NCBI RefSeq assembly: GCF_013201625.1
Contig: NZ_CP053839.1
Coordinates: forward strand, 1,674,001-1,738,000
DNA from: Aliarcobacter lanthieri
GTDB taxonomy: Bacteria; Campylobacterota; Campylobacteria; Campylobacterales; Arcobacteraceae
Reading direction: 5' to 3'
DNA length: 64,000 nt
A program made the translations under genes and the position numbers. Positions within the stretch are counted from its first letter, which is position 1. Each line of letters begins with the position of its first letter. Positions 9,024 to 19,215 of the stretch are shown here, one piece after another. The notes below the pieces were generated by a model. That model had not been told where the DNA came from and did no database searches. It saw nothing but the letters and a program-made list of their open reading frames with translations.

Positions 9024-10556
9024 TTAGTGTAAGAAATGTCTAATACCTGAAAAATATAAAGCCATACCATATTCATTTGCAGCTTCGATAATTTCATCAT
9101 CACGAATACTACCACCTGGCTCTATTACACATTTAACACCTGCTTTTTGTGCTTCATCAATACTATCTCTAAAAGGGAAAAAAGCTTCACTTGCTAATAC
9201 TGCTCCAGTAACATCAAGCCCCATATCATTAGCTTTTCTTAAAGCTGCTTTTGAAGCATCAACTCTAGAAGTCATACCCATACCAACAGCAACCATTGCA
9301 GAATTTTTTACATAAACTACACAATTTGATTTTGTTAAACTTGCTATTTTATATGCTATTTCCATATCTTTTATTTCTTGCTCTGTTGCACTTCTTTTTG
9401 ACATAAGTTTTGAATTTTTAACTTCATCATCTAAAACTTTATCAGCATCTTGATATACAAATCCACCATCAACTCGTTTAAAGTCAATTTCATCATTTGA
9501 TAATTCTAGATATTCTGTCCCTTGCTCAAAAAGTTTAATTCTTTTTTTACCTTCAAAAACAGCTACTGCTTCAGAAGTAAATTTTGCTGCAAAAATAACT
9601 TCTAAAAATATTTCATTCATCTTTTCTGCTAACTCTTTATCAACAGTTCCATTAACAGCAACCACTCCACCAAAAGCAGAAACTGGATCACATTTAAGTG
9701 CTTCAACGTAAGAATCGAAAAGTGTATCTTTTATTGCAAAACCACATGGATTTCCATGTTTTACTATACAAATTGCTTTATCTTTTCCAAAAGCAGCAGC
9801 TATTTTTGCAGCTCCACTAATATCTCCCATGTTGTTGAAACTAGGTTCTCCTTTTACAATTTTAAATTTATTAGAAAATTGTTTATCAAACTCATATAAA
9901 GCACCTTTTTGATGAGGATTTTCCCCATATCTTGTATCAAATACTTTACTTCCAACAATAAATTGTTTTGCTCCAAAACCATTATTAAATCTTCTATTCA
10001 TATAGTTTGCAATCATTGAATCATAACTAGCCGTATGTTCATAAGCTTTTATCATTAAATCTCTTCTAAAATCTACAGTATTTGTATTATTTTTAAGATT
10101 ATTCAATACTAAATCATAATCAGCAACATCTGTAACAATAATAACTGAATCAAAATTTTTAGCAGCGCTTCTAACCATTGCTGGTCCACCAATATCAATA
10201 TTTTCAATTATTTCTTCAAAATCATCTGTTTTTTCAATAGTTGCTTTAAATGGATATAAATTTACACAAACTAAATCTATCCCTTCAACACCTAACTCTT
10301 TTGCTTGATCTATATGTGATTGTTTATCTCTTCTGTGTAAAATCCCACCATGAATATATGGATTTAGAGTTTTTACTCTTCCTTCAAAACACTCTGGAAA
10401 CTTTGTAACCTCATTTGCTTCAATAACTGCAACACCTTCTTCTTTTAACTTACTATAAGTCCCACCAGTTGAAATAATTTCATAACCTAATTTTACAAGC
10501 TCTTTTGCAAAATTTACGACTCCACTTTTATCACTTACACTAATTAATGCTCTCAT
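9024..10556 (-). CDS. purH: Bifunctional AICAR transformylase / IMP cyclohydrolase
   Basis: PurH carries out the last two steps of IMP synthesis: formylation of AICAR with 10-formyl-THF and ring closure. The N-terminal MGS-like cyclohydrolase domain is seen in [18 protein letters not shown] and [15 protein letters not shown]. The transformylase domain holds the KHGNPCG motif and DPVSAFGGV. It ends in the expected [12 protein letters not shown]-type tail. At 510 residues it is full length. purL lies 30 bases upstream on the same strand, so the two late/middle purine genes form an operon. Confidence 0.97.
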   Translation of the reverse strand: MRALISVSDKSGVVNFAKELVKLGYEIISTGGTYSKLKEEGVAVIEANEVTKFPECFEGRVKTLNPYIHGGILHRRDKQSHIDQAKELGVEGIDLVCVNLYPFKATIEKTDDFEEIIENIDIGGPAMVRSAAKNFDSVIIVTDVADYDLVLNNLKNNTNTVDFRRDLMIKAYEHTASYDSMIANYMNRRFNNGFGAKQFIVGSKVFDTRYGENPHQKGALYEFDKQFSNKFKIVKGEPSFNNMGDISGAAKIAAAFGKDKAICIVKHGNPCGFAIKDTLFDSYVEALKCDPVSAFGGVVAVNGTVDKELAEKMNEIFLEVIFAAKFTSEAVAVFEGKKRIKLFEQGTEYLELSNDEIDFKRVDGGFVYQDADKVLDDEVKNSKLMSKRSATEQEIKDMEIAYKIASLTKSNCVVYVKNSAMVAVGMGMTSRVDASKAALRKANDMGLDVTGAVLASEAFFPFRDSIDEAQKAGVKCVIEPGGSIRDDEIIEAANEYGMALYFSGIRHFLH

Positions 10557-10586
10557 ACTTTCCCTTATTCTAGTTTTTTAAAGTTT

Positions 10587-12800
10587 TTATTGATCTTGTT
10601 GTATTACTTCTTTAAATCTATTAAAGTAAATTTGACTTAATTTATTTAGTTCTTTGTAAATATCATTTATTATGATTTTATCTCCACCAGTTTTTCCAAT
10701 AGCAACATAAGAAACACCATTTTTAGAAGCTATTTTTTCAAAAGATTCACAATTTTTTGGGTTTACTTCAACTATTGCTCTACTTAAACTTTCACTAAAA
10801 ATATCTTTATTATCTTCTAATGATATATTTACTTCAACTCCAATATTTCCAACAACAGCCATTTTTGCTAAAGATATAGCAACTCCTCCAAGATTTATAT
10901 CTTTTGCAGATTTTAGAAGTTTATTTTGATTTGCTTCAATAACAGTATTCCATAAAGCCAACTCTTTTTCAAAATCAACTTTTGGGTGAATTCCTGCAAC
11001 TTTTCCATACATTTTTTTAAGATATAAAGATCCACCAAACTCACTATAAGTATCTCCTAAAAGATATAAAACATTTCCATTTTCTTGAATTTTAGAAGGT
11101 AATACATTATTTGCATCTTCATTTATTCCAACCATTGCAATTGAAGGAGTTGGAAATACACTAACACCATTTGTTTCATTATACAATGATACATTTCCAC
11201 CAATAACTGGTGTATTTAGAGTTCTACAAGCATTTTTTATACCTTCACAACTCTCTTTAAATTGCCACATAACTTCTGGATTTGTAGGGTTCCCAAAATT
11301 TAAACAATCTGTAATTGCTTTTGGAACTGCTCCACTCATTGCTACATTTCTTCCACTTTCCATAACTGCAGCTGCTGCTCCTAATTGTGGATTTATATAA
11401 CAAAATCTTGTATTACAATCAGCACTCATACTTAAAGCTCTTCCTGTTTCTTTAACTCTAATTGTAGAACAATCAAGACTTCCTGGTCTTTTTATAGTAT
11501 TTGTTTGTACCATTGAATCAAATTGACTATAAATCCAAGACTTATCTACAACTTCCATATCAGAGAAAAGTTCATCAAAAGCAATTTGGTTTGAAATTTG
11601 TTTATCTAAAGATACATTTGCAATATTTTTTAAATATTCTGGTTCACTTACTGGTCTATCTAAAACTGGTGCTTGTTCTGATACAGGTTGAACTGGAATA
11701 TTTGCAACTATTTCACCATGCCAAAATAACTCCATATTGCCTGTATTAGTAACTTCACCAATAACAGCAACATCTAATTCCCATTTTTGGAAAATATCAA
11801 TTATTTGTTGTTCACAACCTTTTTTAGCACAAATTAGCATTCTTTCTTGAGATTCACTTAACATAAAATCATAAGGAGTCATTCCTTCTTCACGTGCTGG
11901 AACTTTATCTAAATGCATAATCATTCCAGAACCACTTCTTCCTGCCATTTCAAAAGAAGATGATGTAAGTCCTGCAGCTCCCATATCTTGGATACCAATA
12001 ATTAAATCTTTTTTAAATAGTTCTAAACAAGCTTCAAGTAATAATTTTTCAGTAAATGGATCTCCTACTTGAACTGTTGGTCTTTTACTTTCACTATCTT
12101 CTGTAAAAGATGCAGAACTCATAACAGCTCCACCTAGTCCATCACGTCCAGTTTTACTTCCTACATAAATAACAGGATTCCCTATACCTTCAGCTCGTCC
12201 ATAAAAAATTTCATCTGATTTTGCTAAACCTAAAGTAAAGGCATTTACAAGATTGTTTCCAGCATAGCACTCTTCAAAAGTTGTTTCTCCTCCAATTGTA
12301 GGAACTCCCATACAATTTCCATATCCACCAATTCCTGCAACAACTCCTTTTAATAGATATCTATGCTTTTTTGCAGTTTCACTATTTCCTTCAATTGAAG
12401 CAAATCTAATAGAATTCATACTTGCAACTGGTCTAGCACCCATTGTAAATACGTCTCTTAAAATCCCACCAACACCAGTTGCGGCTCCTTGATAAGGTTC
12501 TATAAAACTTGGGTGATTATGTGATTCCATTTTAAATACAGCAGCATATCCATCACCTATATCTATAACTCCAGCATTTTCTCCTGGACCTTGAATAACC
12601 CATGGGGCAGATGTTGGAAAACCACTTAAATATTTTTTACTTGATTTATATGAGCAGTGTTCGCTCCACATAGCAGAGAAGATACCAATTTCTACGTAGT
12701 TTGGTTCTCTTCCTAAAATTTCTTTTATATTTTCAAACTCTTCTAAAGTTAAAGAGTGTGCAAGTGCTATTTCTTGAATATTCATCTCTTTTTTTTGCAT
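10587..12800 (-). CDS. purL: Phosphoribosylformylglycinamidine synthase subunit PurL (small form)
   Basis: PurL converts FGAR plus ATP and ammonia to FGAM. At 737 residues this is the short form, which needs PurS and PurQ; neither is in the window. Visible motifs include the N-terminal [13 protein letters not shown], the ATP-binding KMESHNHPS and the glycine-rich [20 protein letters not shown]. It is followed after 30 bases by purH. The ribosome-binding site AAGGCGA directly upstream of the ATG lies in the right arm of a hairpin (12806-12834), suggesting translation control. Confidence 0.96.
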   Translation of the reverse strand: MQKKEMNIQEIALAHSLTLEEFENIKEILGREPNYVEIGIFSAMWSEHCSYKSSKKYLSGFPTSAPWVIQGPGENAGVIDIGDGYAAVFKMESHNHPSFIEPYQGAATGVGGILRDVFTMGARPVASMNSIRFASIEGNSETAKKHRYLLKGVVAGIGGYGNCMGVPTIGGETTFEECYAGNNLVNAFTLGLAKSDEIFYGRAEGIGNPVIYVGSKTGRDGLGGAVMSSASFTEDSESKRPTVQVGDPFTEKLLLEACLELFKKDLIIGIQDMGAAGLTSSSFEMAGRSGSGMIMHLDKVPAREEGMTPYDFMLSESQERMLICAKKGCEQQIIDIFQKWELDVAVIGEVTNTGNMELFWHGEIVANIPVQPVSEQAPVLDRPVSEPEYLKNIANVSLDKQISNQIAFDELFSDMEVVDKSWIYSQFDSMVQTNTIKRPGSLDCSTIRVKETGRALSMSADCNTRFCYINPQLGAAAAVMESGRNVAMSGAVPKAITDCLNFGNPTNPEVMWQFKESCEGIKNACRTLNTPVIGGNVSLYNETNGVSVFPTPSIAMVGINEDANNVLPSKIQENGNVLYLLGDTYSEFGGSLYLKKMYGKVAGIHPKVDFEKELALWNTVIEANQNKLLKSAKDINLGGVAISLAKMAVVGNIGVEVNISLEDNKDIFSESLSRAIVEVNPKNCESFEKIASKNGVSYVAIGKTGGDKIIINDIYKELNKLSQIYFNRFKEVIQQDQ

Positions 12801-12805
12801 TTTTC

Positions 12806-12834
12806 GCCTTAAATTTGGTTATTGAATTTAAGGC
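12806..12834 (-). promoter_or_regulatory. Leader hairpin that covers the purL ribosome-binding site
   Basis: Inverted repeat with perfect 10-base arms (GCCTTAAATT at 12806-12815 and its complement at 12825-12834) and a 9-base loop, ending 6 bases before the purL ATG. In the mRNA the 3' arm contains AAGG of the likely Shine-Dalgarno site. No U tract follows, so it is not a terminator for the upstream gene. It could equally be an operator palindrome for a DNA-binding repressor. Confidence 0.5.
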
Positions 12835-12866
12835 AGATTGTATCTAAAAAAGAGTTAAATTTGCTT

Positions 12867-13838
12867 TTAATCCTCTGTTAGAATTTGAACTTTATTATTA
12901 ACTATCTCTAAAAAAAGTTCTTTTTTACCAACAAATTTAACTGTTGGACTAAAATATTCTTCATCCATAATAACTTTATACATTCTTTTACCTAAAGAGT
13001 TTGGATATGGAGATATATCTATATTAAATAAATTAATAGTTTTAGACTCATTTTTCTCAAAAATTCTTGTTTTTTGTGTTTTAAAAGAATTAAAATCACT
13101 TCTATCAGCTCTTTTGAAATCTTTTGAATAATAAGATAAATATTCATCAATTTTTGAATATTTCCATGCATCTTTCCATTTATATATTGTACTTAAGATT
13201 AAAGCAATTTCACTTTTTTTTGCTTTTTGAAAAGATTCATTAGTTGTAAGTAATACTGCTTTTTTATAATCAATATTTTTTTCTAAAGCTTCTAATTTAT
13301 CATTATCTAAAGCGATACAACCTTGTGTGAATTTTTCTCTTTCACCATTTAATGGCATACCATGAATCCAGATTCCATGCCCTTTTTTATTTAAGCTTTT
13401 ATCAAAATTATCTGGATAAGCTGTAACCAAAGCAAATGGCCCATAAAATTGATCAAGTCCAGTTCTTTTTTGAACTAACTCATAAGCACCTTCTGGAGTT
13501 CTTTTATCTCCTTCAAGAAATTTATCACCCTCTTTTTCTCCAATGATAATATTGTCATTTGACACTTTTTTAAAATCATCTTTATCTTTTTCATATAAAG
13601 TTATTTTTTTATTATCTTTTTGAGCAACAATTATATATTTTTTAGTTTCATAAAAACCAAAATCTACATTTTTATTTTCTAGATATTTTTCCCATGTACC
13701 AGTATCTTTTAAACTTTTTTCTAACTTATCTTCTACAGCATTGATACCTTTTGTTCTATAAAGTTCAAAAATATCATTTGCGAAAAGGTTTATTGATAGA
13801 AAAATTAAAACTAATATTTTTAACAAGTCCCACTCCAT
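12867..13838 (-). CDS. pgp2: Pgp2/Csd6-like L,D-carboxypeptidase (YkuD fold)
   Basis: A 323-residue exported protein with an L,D-transpeptidase (YkuD) catalytic domain. The catalytic His is in GIWIHGMP and the Cys in FTQGCIALDN. A C-terminal NTF2-like region (ILSTIYKWKDAWKYSKIDEYLSYY onward) follows. This three-part layout and length match Campylobacter Pgp2 and Helicobacter Csd6, which trim peptidoglycan tetrapeptides to tripeptides and are needed for helical shape. It is divergent from a Csd3-like enzyme, which supports the role. The start is uncertain: the ATG at 13838 has no good ribosome site, while a TTG at 13826 is preceded by GGAGTGGG and gives a cleaner signal peptide (LLKILVLIFLSINLFA). 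Confidence 0.86.
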   Translation of the reverse strand: MEWDLLKILVLIFLSINLFANDIFELYRTKGINAVEDKLEKSLKDTGTWEKYLENKNVDFGFYETKKYIIVAQKDNKKITLYEKDKDDFKKVSNDNIIIGEKEGDKFLEGDKRTPEGAYELVQKRTGLDQFYGPFALVTAYPDNFDKSLNKKGHGIWIHGMPLNGEREKFTQGCIALDNDKLEALEKNIDYKKAVLLTTNESFQKAKKSEIALILSTIYKWKDAWKYSKIDEYLSYYSKDFKRADRSDFNSFKTQKTRIFEKNESKTINLFNIDISPYPNSLGKRMYKVIMDEEYFSPTVKFVGKKELFLEIVNNKVQILTED

Positions 13839-13907
13839 TTATCATTTTAAGTTTTATTATTATATAATATTCGTCCTAATTTTTTAATAAAAAGGGATTA
13901 CTTACTT

Positions 13908-15092
13908 ATGAAAAAAATTTTATTATCTATCATATTTCTCATAAATTTTTTATATTCAGCACAAGTTGAAGAATTATCATGGCCAAAAGGTGAGAACTTT
14001 TTAACATTTTTAGAAAAAAACAATATCCCTTTAAAATTGTACTATGACTTAGATAAAGAGGATAAAGAACTTTGTAGTGAAATTCAAACAAATAATAGAT
14101 TTTATTTATATACAGAAGATGATGGAAGTTTTTCACAAGTTTTAATCCCTGTTTCACTTGATATGCAACTTCATATCTATAAAGATTCATCAAATACTTT
14201 TAGATTTCAAACCCTACCTATAAATTATACAGAAAGCTCTGAAATGTTTGCTATACCAATTACAGAATCAATTTCTAGTGATATTCAAAAAGCAACTGGT
14301 GATGTAGCAATATCAGCAATTATAAATGCTTTATTTTCTGGAGTTGATTTTAAAAAAATGAAAAAAGGTGATTTTATAGCTGTTGAATATAAACAAAAAA
14401 CATATCTAGGAAAGCTTCATGGAATGCCAGATATTAAATCTGCTATGGTACAAATAAATGGAAAATCATATTACAGATTTAAAAATGAAAAAGATGATAA
14501 ATACTATGATGAAAATGGAGTTGGATTTACAAAAACTTACCTTTTTCAAATACCTCTAACATATACAAGAATTTCAAGTCCTTTTACAAACAAAAGGTAT
14601 CATCCTGTTTTAAAGCGATACAGAGCACATTTAGGAACAGATTTTGCAGCTCCTAAAGGAAGAAATATATATGCTGCGGCTGATGGAAGAGTTGAATTTG
14701 TTGGAACACAAGGTGGTTATGGGAAAACTATAATTATAAACCATCAAAATGGATATAAAACTCTTTATGCACATCAAAATGGATTTGCAAAAGGTATTAG
14801 ATCAGGAATGAATATAAAAAAAGGTACTCATATAGGATATGTTGGAACAACAGGGCTTAGTTCTGGACCACATTTACATTTAGGTATGTATAAAAATGGT
14901 GTAGCTATTGATCCTATGAAAGTTTTAAAACAACCTAAGGTAGAAGGACTTGATTCAAAAGACAAACCAATATTCTTAGCAAATGTAAAAAATACTATCT
15001 CAAAATTCAATAAAGAAATAGTAAATGAAAATAGAACTACACCTAGAAAACTAGATAGAATTTCAGATAGAAGTACTTTTGATATATTCTAA
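13908..15092 (+). CDS. csd3: Csd3-like M23 peptidoglycan endopeptidase
   Basis: A 394-residue exported metallopeptidase. A signal peptide covers residues 1-17. The C-terminal LytM/M23 domain shows HLGTDFAAPKG, LYAHQNG and SGPHLHLGM, giving the zinc ligands HxxxD and HxH. Length and the long N-terminal part (inhibitory and Csd3-type domains) match Helicobacter Csd3/HdpA and Campylobacter Pgp3, D,D-endopeptidases and carboxypeptidases that set cell curvature. It shares a 69-base divergent promoter region with the Pgp2-like gene. Family membership is clear; the Csd3 orthology rests on length, layout and context. Confidence 0.88.
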   Translation: MKKILLSIIFLINFLYSAQVEELSWPKGENFLTFLEKNNIPLKLYYDLDKEDKELCSEIQTNNRFYLYTEDDGSFSQVLIPVSLDMQLHIYKDSSNTFRFQTLPINYTESSEMFAIPITESISSDIQKATGDVAISAIINALFSGVDFKKMKKGDFIAVEYKQKTYLGKLHGMPDIKSAMVQINGKSYYRFKNEKDDKYYDENGVGFTKTYLFQIPLTYTRISSPFTNKRYHPVLKRYRAHLGTDFAAPKGRNIYAAADGRVEFVGTQGGYGKTIIINHQNGYKTLYAHQNGFAKGIRSGMNIKKGTHIGYVGTTGLSSGPHLHLGMYKNGVAIDPMKVLKQPKVEGLDSKDKPIFLANVKNTISKFNKEIVNENRTTPRKLDRISDRSTFDIF

Positions 15093-15097
15093 ATTAT

Positions 15098-15122
15098 AAG
15101 AAATAGAAAAAATCTATTCCTT
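15098..15122. terminator. Hairpin between convergent csd3-like gene and folE
   Basis: Arms 15098-15107 and 15113-15122 form a 10-bp stem with one mismatch around an A5 loop, lying in the 28 bases between convergent stop codons and reaching into the folE stop. On the + side ATTTTCT follows. It probably acts in both directions. Confidence 0.45.
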
Positions 15123-15693
15123 ATTTTCTAAAAGATGAAGAAACTATTGATAAAAACTCATCTTTTGTTTTTTTATCACTTTTAAATAACCCTCTTAAAG
15201 ATGAAGTTACTGTTGTTGAACATATTTTTTCAACTCCACGCATTTCCATACACATATGTCTTGCATCAATCATAACTGCAACACCTTTTGGTTTTAAATA
15301 TTCATTTAAAGCTTCACAAATTTGCTCTGTCATTTGTTCTTGAATTTGAAGTCTTCTTGCGAATACATCTACAACTCTTGGAATTTTACTAAGTCCAACA
15401 ACTTTTCCGTCTGGAATATAAGCAACATGTGCTTTTCCAATAATAGGCAACATATGATGTTCACAAAAAGAATAAAACTCTATATCTTTTACCACTACCA
15501 TTTCATCATTTGTAGATGTAAAAAGTGCTTTTTGAATAATCTCTTTTGGATTTTGAGTATATCCACTACACATAAATTCAAAAGCCTTTCTAACTCTTTT
15601 TGGAGTATCAAGTAAACCTTCTCTATTTACATCTTCTCCAATATATTCTAAAATATTTTTAATTGAATTTTCAAACTCTAATTCTTTATTCAT
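15121..15693 (-). CDS. folE: GTP cyclohydrolase I
   Basis: FolE opens the folate (and queuosine) pathway by converting GTP to 7,8-dihydroneopterin triphosphate. The 190-residue protein has the zinc and active-site segment [22 protein letters not shown], the [20 protein letters not shown] signature, and the late HMCMEMRGV with the second zinc Cys. It is full length. It lies 22 bases after corA and is the last gene of the leftward unit that starts around era. Confidence 0.96.
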   Translation of the reverse strand: MNKELEFENSIKNILEYIGEDVNREGLLDTPKRVRKAFEFMCSGYTQNPKEIIQKALFTSTNDEMVVVKDIEFYSFCEHHMLPIIGKAHVAYIPDGKVVGLSKIPRVVDVFARRLQIQEQMTEQICEALNEYLKPKGVAVMIDARHMCMEMRGVEKICSTTVTSSLRGLFKSDKKTKDEFLSIVSSSFRK

Positions 15694-15715
15694 AATAACT
15701 TATTCCTTTTATTTT

Positions 15716-16666
15716 TTATATCCAACCTTTTTTCTTAAAGATTATCAAAGGTGTAATAGCAGATAGGAGCATAATTCCTATTGAGAAAATATATCCATAA
15801 TCCCAGTTAAGCTCTGGCATAATATCAAAGTTCATTCCATATATACTAGCAACCAATGTTGGTGGAAGAAAGATAACATTTACAATTGTAAATATTTTAA
15901 TAACTTTATTTTGTTCTGTATTTAAAAGTCCCACAAAAATATTTTGTAAGTAATCAAGTCTTTCAAAATTAAAATTTGTATGATCAACTAAAGATCTTAT
16001 ATCTTTTATCATAATTTGTAAATCTTCCCTATTTTCAACTACATGTTGAGATTTTAAAAGAGAATTCAATATTCTTTGTTTATCAGTAAGATTTTCTCTA
16101 ATTTTCATATTTAAATTCTCAAAAGCTGACATCTGTTCTAATATATCTTTTTTATCTATTTCATTATCAAAAGCTTGTTTTCTAATATTCGTAATATCTT
16201 TACTAAGATTTTCTATAATATCAGCATCAGCATCAATTCGTATATCTATAATTTGAGAAAATATAGAATATCCAGTTTTATATTCTCTTGGACTTGCAAG
16301 AAGTTTCTTAATAGAAGTATTAAAACTTGCTAGTTTTTTATATCTTATGCTTATAAGTAAATCTTCTTGTAATATAAAAGAAACAGTCTCATTAACAGGA
16401 TCTTTTTTATCATTAATTAAAAAATAACTATTTATTTCAATTCTACTATTTTCTTCCCAGTATCTAGAACTTAATTCTATCTCTTCACTTTCTTGTTTTG
16501 TTGGAAACTCTATACTAAATATTTTTTCTACAGCCTTTACTTCTTGTAAAGTAGGAAGAAACATATCTATCCAAATTACACTTTTTCTATCTTCTATATT
16601 ATCTAAAAAATCTAAGCCTTCTATTACACTTAATCTATTCTCTTTCTTTACATAACAATTAATCAA
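15716..16666 (-). CDS. corA: CorA-type magnesium/divalent cation transporter
   Basis: A 316-residue CorA channel protein of the inner membrane, forming pentamers that conduct Mg2+ (also Co2+ or Ni2+). The N-terminal two thirds is a soluble cytoplasmic domain ending in a long helix. Two C-terminal membrane helices follow, with the diagnostic pore-mouth motif YGMNF at the end of the first and a basic tail (FKKKGWI). It sits 12 bases downstream of the GspF-type gene and 22 bases upstream of folE. It is probably carried on the same transcript by chance of packing rather than by shared function. Confidence 0.94.
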   Translation of the reverse strand: MINCYVKKENRLSVIEGLDFLDNIEDRKSVIWIDMFLPTLQEVKAVEKIFSIEFPTKQESEEIELSSRYWEENSRIEINSYFLINDKKDPVNETVSFILQEDLLISIRYKKLASFNTSIKKLLASPREYKTGYSIFSQIIDIRIDADADIIENLSKDITNIRKQAFDNEIDKKDILEQMSAFENLNMKIRENLTDKQRILNSLLKSQHVVENREDLQIMIKDIRSLVDHTNFNFERLDYLQNIFVGLLNTEQNKVIKIFTIVNVIFLPPTLVASIYGMNFDIMPELNWDYGYIFSIGIMLLSAITPLIIFKKKGWI

Positions 16667-16678
16667 GACTTCTCCTTT

Positions 16679-17857
16679 TTATATAATGATATTTCCCATA
16701 TCCCAAATGGGTGTAAATATTGCAATTACAATGAAAAGAATCAAACACGCCATAAATATTAAAAATATTGGTTGTATCAATAAGATTAAAAAATTTATAC
16801 TCTCATCAAATCTATTCTTATAAATCTTTTTAATTTCACAAATAGTAAGTTCCAAAGAGTTTGAAACTTCTCCTGTTGTTAAAAGATTTAAAACAATATC
16901 ATCAAAAATTTTTGATTTACTAAATGAGTAGCTAATAGTTTTTCCATTTTCTAGTAAATTATTGATACTACATATTTTATCCAACAAATATTTATTTTTT
17001 AATAAAAGATGAGAAGTTTGAAAAGCCTTGTGAAATTCATATTTTGATTTTTGCATTATATCTATAACTAAAAATAGCTTATAAAGCTCGAAATTCAAGT
17101 ATATATTACTTATAATTGGTATATTATTTAGTAACATCTTGGTTACAAAAGAACTAAAGCTTTTACTATAATTATAAAAAAGCTTAAACAGTATTATAAG
17201 TAAAACTGGTATTAAAATTAATAGTACATAAAATTCTGAAAAAAAGTATTCAAGTTTAAGTAAAATTCTTGTAGCAAGAGGTAAATTACTCTCTATTTGC
17301 ATAAAGATAGATTTAAAATTTGGTATTACTATTAAAAATATCGATATTATAGAGATAAAAAAACTTAAAGTTAAAAATATTGGATAAGAAATAGCTTTGT
17401 AAAAACTTTTTTTTATTAATAAAGACTCATCTAAAAAAGAATATATAGATTCAAAATTTAGATCAATGTTAGAACTATTTTGAGATATATTCAAAAAAGC
17501 TTTTATATTTTCATCTATTTTAAATTTTTCTAATTCTTTTATGATAGGCTTTGAATTTGATAATGCATAATTAATTGTTTGCAAAAACTCAATAATATTC
17601 TTATCTTTTCTATTTTTTATCAAAATTTCTAAAGATTCACTTATATTTATATTTGCTTTTAGCATCAAATTTAACTCATAAAAAAGATTTCTTAAACTTT
17701 TATCATTAATAGTGATTTTTTTACTAAAACTAAAACTTTTTTGTTCAATTACTTCTAAAATATTTTTTGATATATTTTGTTTTTCAAGTTCAATGATTGT
17801 TACAACTTTACTTTTTATTTCTCCATTTTCTTGATATTTAATTTTATATTTTTTCAT
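16679..17857 (-). CDS. ctsF: GspF/PilC-type inner-membrane platform protein (CtsF-like)
   Basis: A 392-residue member of the T2SF family, the inner-membrane platform of type II secretion, type IV pili and competence machines. Two T2SF domains are seen: LFYELNLMLKANINISESLEILI near the N-terminus and a second copy around LYKLFLVIDIMQKSKYEFHKAF. Three membrane helices are visible, the last near the C-terminus (FLILLIQPIFLIFMACLI). It overlaps the GspE-type gene by one base. Gene order resembles the Campylobacter competence operon ending ctsE-ctsF, hence the tentative symbol. Confidence 0.8.
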   Translation of the reverse strand: MKKYKIKYQENGEIKSKVVTIIELEKQNISKNILEVIEQKSFSFSKKITINDKSLRNLFYELNLMLKANINISESLEILIKNRKDKNIIEFLQTINYALSNSKPIIKELEKFKIDENIKAFLNISQNSSNIDLNFESIYSFLDESLLIKKSFYKAISYPIFLTLSFFISIISIFLIVIPNFKSIFMQIESNLPLATRILLKLEYFFSEFYVLLILIPVLLIILFKLFYNYSKSFSSFVTKMLLNNIPIISNIYLNFELYKLFLVIDIMQKSKYEFHKAFQTSHLLLKNKYLLDKICSINNLLENGKTISYSFSKSKIFDDIVLNLLTTGEVSNSLELTICEIKKIYKNRFDESINFLILLIQPIFLIFMACLILFIVIAIFTPIWDMGNIII

Positions 17858-19215
17858 TAAAAATTTACTACTTTATAAACTTCTTCTAAACTTGTAAAAT
17901 TATTTCCAACTTTTTCTTTTCCATCATCAAGCATTGTTTTAAAATTTATAGCTTTTAAATAATCCCTAAACTCATTTAAACTTGCTTTTTGAAATATCAA
18001 AGATGATATTTTTTCATCAACTTTTAAAATTTCAGCTATGGAACTTCTATCATAAAATTTTGTAAAATTACACTTTCTACAACCTTTTGCCATACACTCT
18101 TTACAATAAGTCAAAACCAATCTTTGTGCCATAATAACTTTTAAAGTTGTAGAAATCAAAAAAGGATCTGCCTTTAAATCAATCAATCTGGTAATTGTTT
18201 CCAAACAATTTGAAGAGTGAATACTAGCTAATACCAAATGTCCTGTAAGAGAAGCTTGTAATGCAATATCAAGTGAAAACTTATCTCTTATTTCTCCAAT
18301 AAATATAATATCAGGATCTTGCCTTAAAATATTTTTCAAAACTAATTCAAAACTAAGCCCTATTTTATTATTTATAGGTATTTGATTTATACTATCTATT
18401 TTATATTCTATTGGGTCTTCAACGGTAATTATCTTTTTTTCATCACTATTTAACTCTTTTAAAATTGAATATAAGGTTGTAGTTTTTCCACTTCCTGTTG
18501 GTCCAGATATTAAAATCAAACCTTGTGTAAGTTTTAGTACATTTAAAAGAGTATTATAAATATCTTCACTTAAGCCTAAAGTTTGAAGATTTTTATCTAT
18601 ATTTTTATTATCCAAAATTCTTAAAACTATTGATTCAGCATCTATTGTTGGCATAGTTGAAAGTCTAAAATCATACTTTCTATCATCTATATATCGTGAG
18701 AATCTACCATCAAGAGATAAACGTGTTTGTGTTATATCAAGATTTGAAATAAGCTTTACAAAAGATGAAAATATTTTAAAAAACTCAGCTTCAAAACTAA
18801 AAAATATTTTCAATCTACCATCAACTCTAAATTTAAATAATACTAAATCTTTAAATTTTTCAATATGAATATCACTGGCTCTTTGTTCTATTGAGTACAA
18901 AATAAGCTCATCTAAAAATTGTGATGTATATTTTTCTGTACTATTTTGAATGATTGATTTTTGTGCAATTTTATAAAGTTTTTCTCTACTTTCTAAATTT
19001 GCGAAAACAAATAAAATTTCTAATTCATCAATTTCAATAAAATTCAAAACTTTTACAAAATCATTTTTTATAGATGATAAATTAGATTTTTGACAAACTC
19101 CAAATTTTAAACTAATACTATCTTCATAAATAGGAATAATCAAATTATTTATAAAATATTTTCTATCATATTTTTCAAAGATAGAGTAATCAATTAAAAC
19201 TTTTAAGATACTCAA
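17857..19215 (-). CDS. ctsE: GspE/PilB-type secretion ATPase (CtsE-like)
   Basis: A 452-residue hexameric traffic ATPase that should power assembly of a pseudopilus. Walker A is SGPTGSGKTTT at about residues 238-246, Walker B lies in DPDIIFIGEIRD, and the His box is ASIHSSNCLETITR. The C-terminal zinc-binding tetracysteine CKECMAKGCRKC is present, as in GspE and PilB but not PilT. The N-terminal domain is short. It overlaps its neighbours by 26 bases upstream and 1 base downstream, indicating tight coupling. No secretin or pseudopilin gene is in the window. Confidence 0.86.
   Translation of the reverse strand: MSILKVLIDYSIFEKYDRKYFINNLIIPIYEDSISLKFGVCQKSNLSSIKNDFVKVLNFIEIDELEILFVFANLESREKLYKIAQKSIIQNSTEKYTSQFLDELILYSIEQRASDIHIEKFKDLVLFKFRVDGRLKIFFSFEAEFFKIFSSFVKLISNLDITQTRLSLDGRFSRYIDDRKYDFRLSTMPTIDAESIVLRILDNKNIDKNLQTLGLSEDIYNTLLNVLKLTQGLILISGPTGSGKTTTLYSILKELNSDEKKIITVEDPIEYKIDSINQIPINNKIGLSFELVLKNILRQDPDIIFIGEIRDKFSLDIALQASLTGHLVLASIHSSNCLETITRLIDLKADPFLISTTLKVIMAQRLVLTYCKECMAKGCRKCNFTKFYDRSSIAEILKVDEKISSLIFQKASLNEFRDYLKAINFKTMLDDGKEKVGNNFTSLEEVYKVVNF

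Noticed and set aside
12806-12834. Intrinsic terminator for the pgp2-like gene
   Set aside because: No U tract follows the stem and it abuts the purL start, so a leader or operator role fits better.
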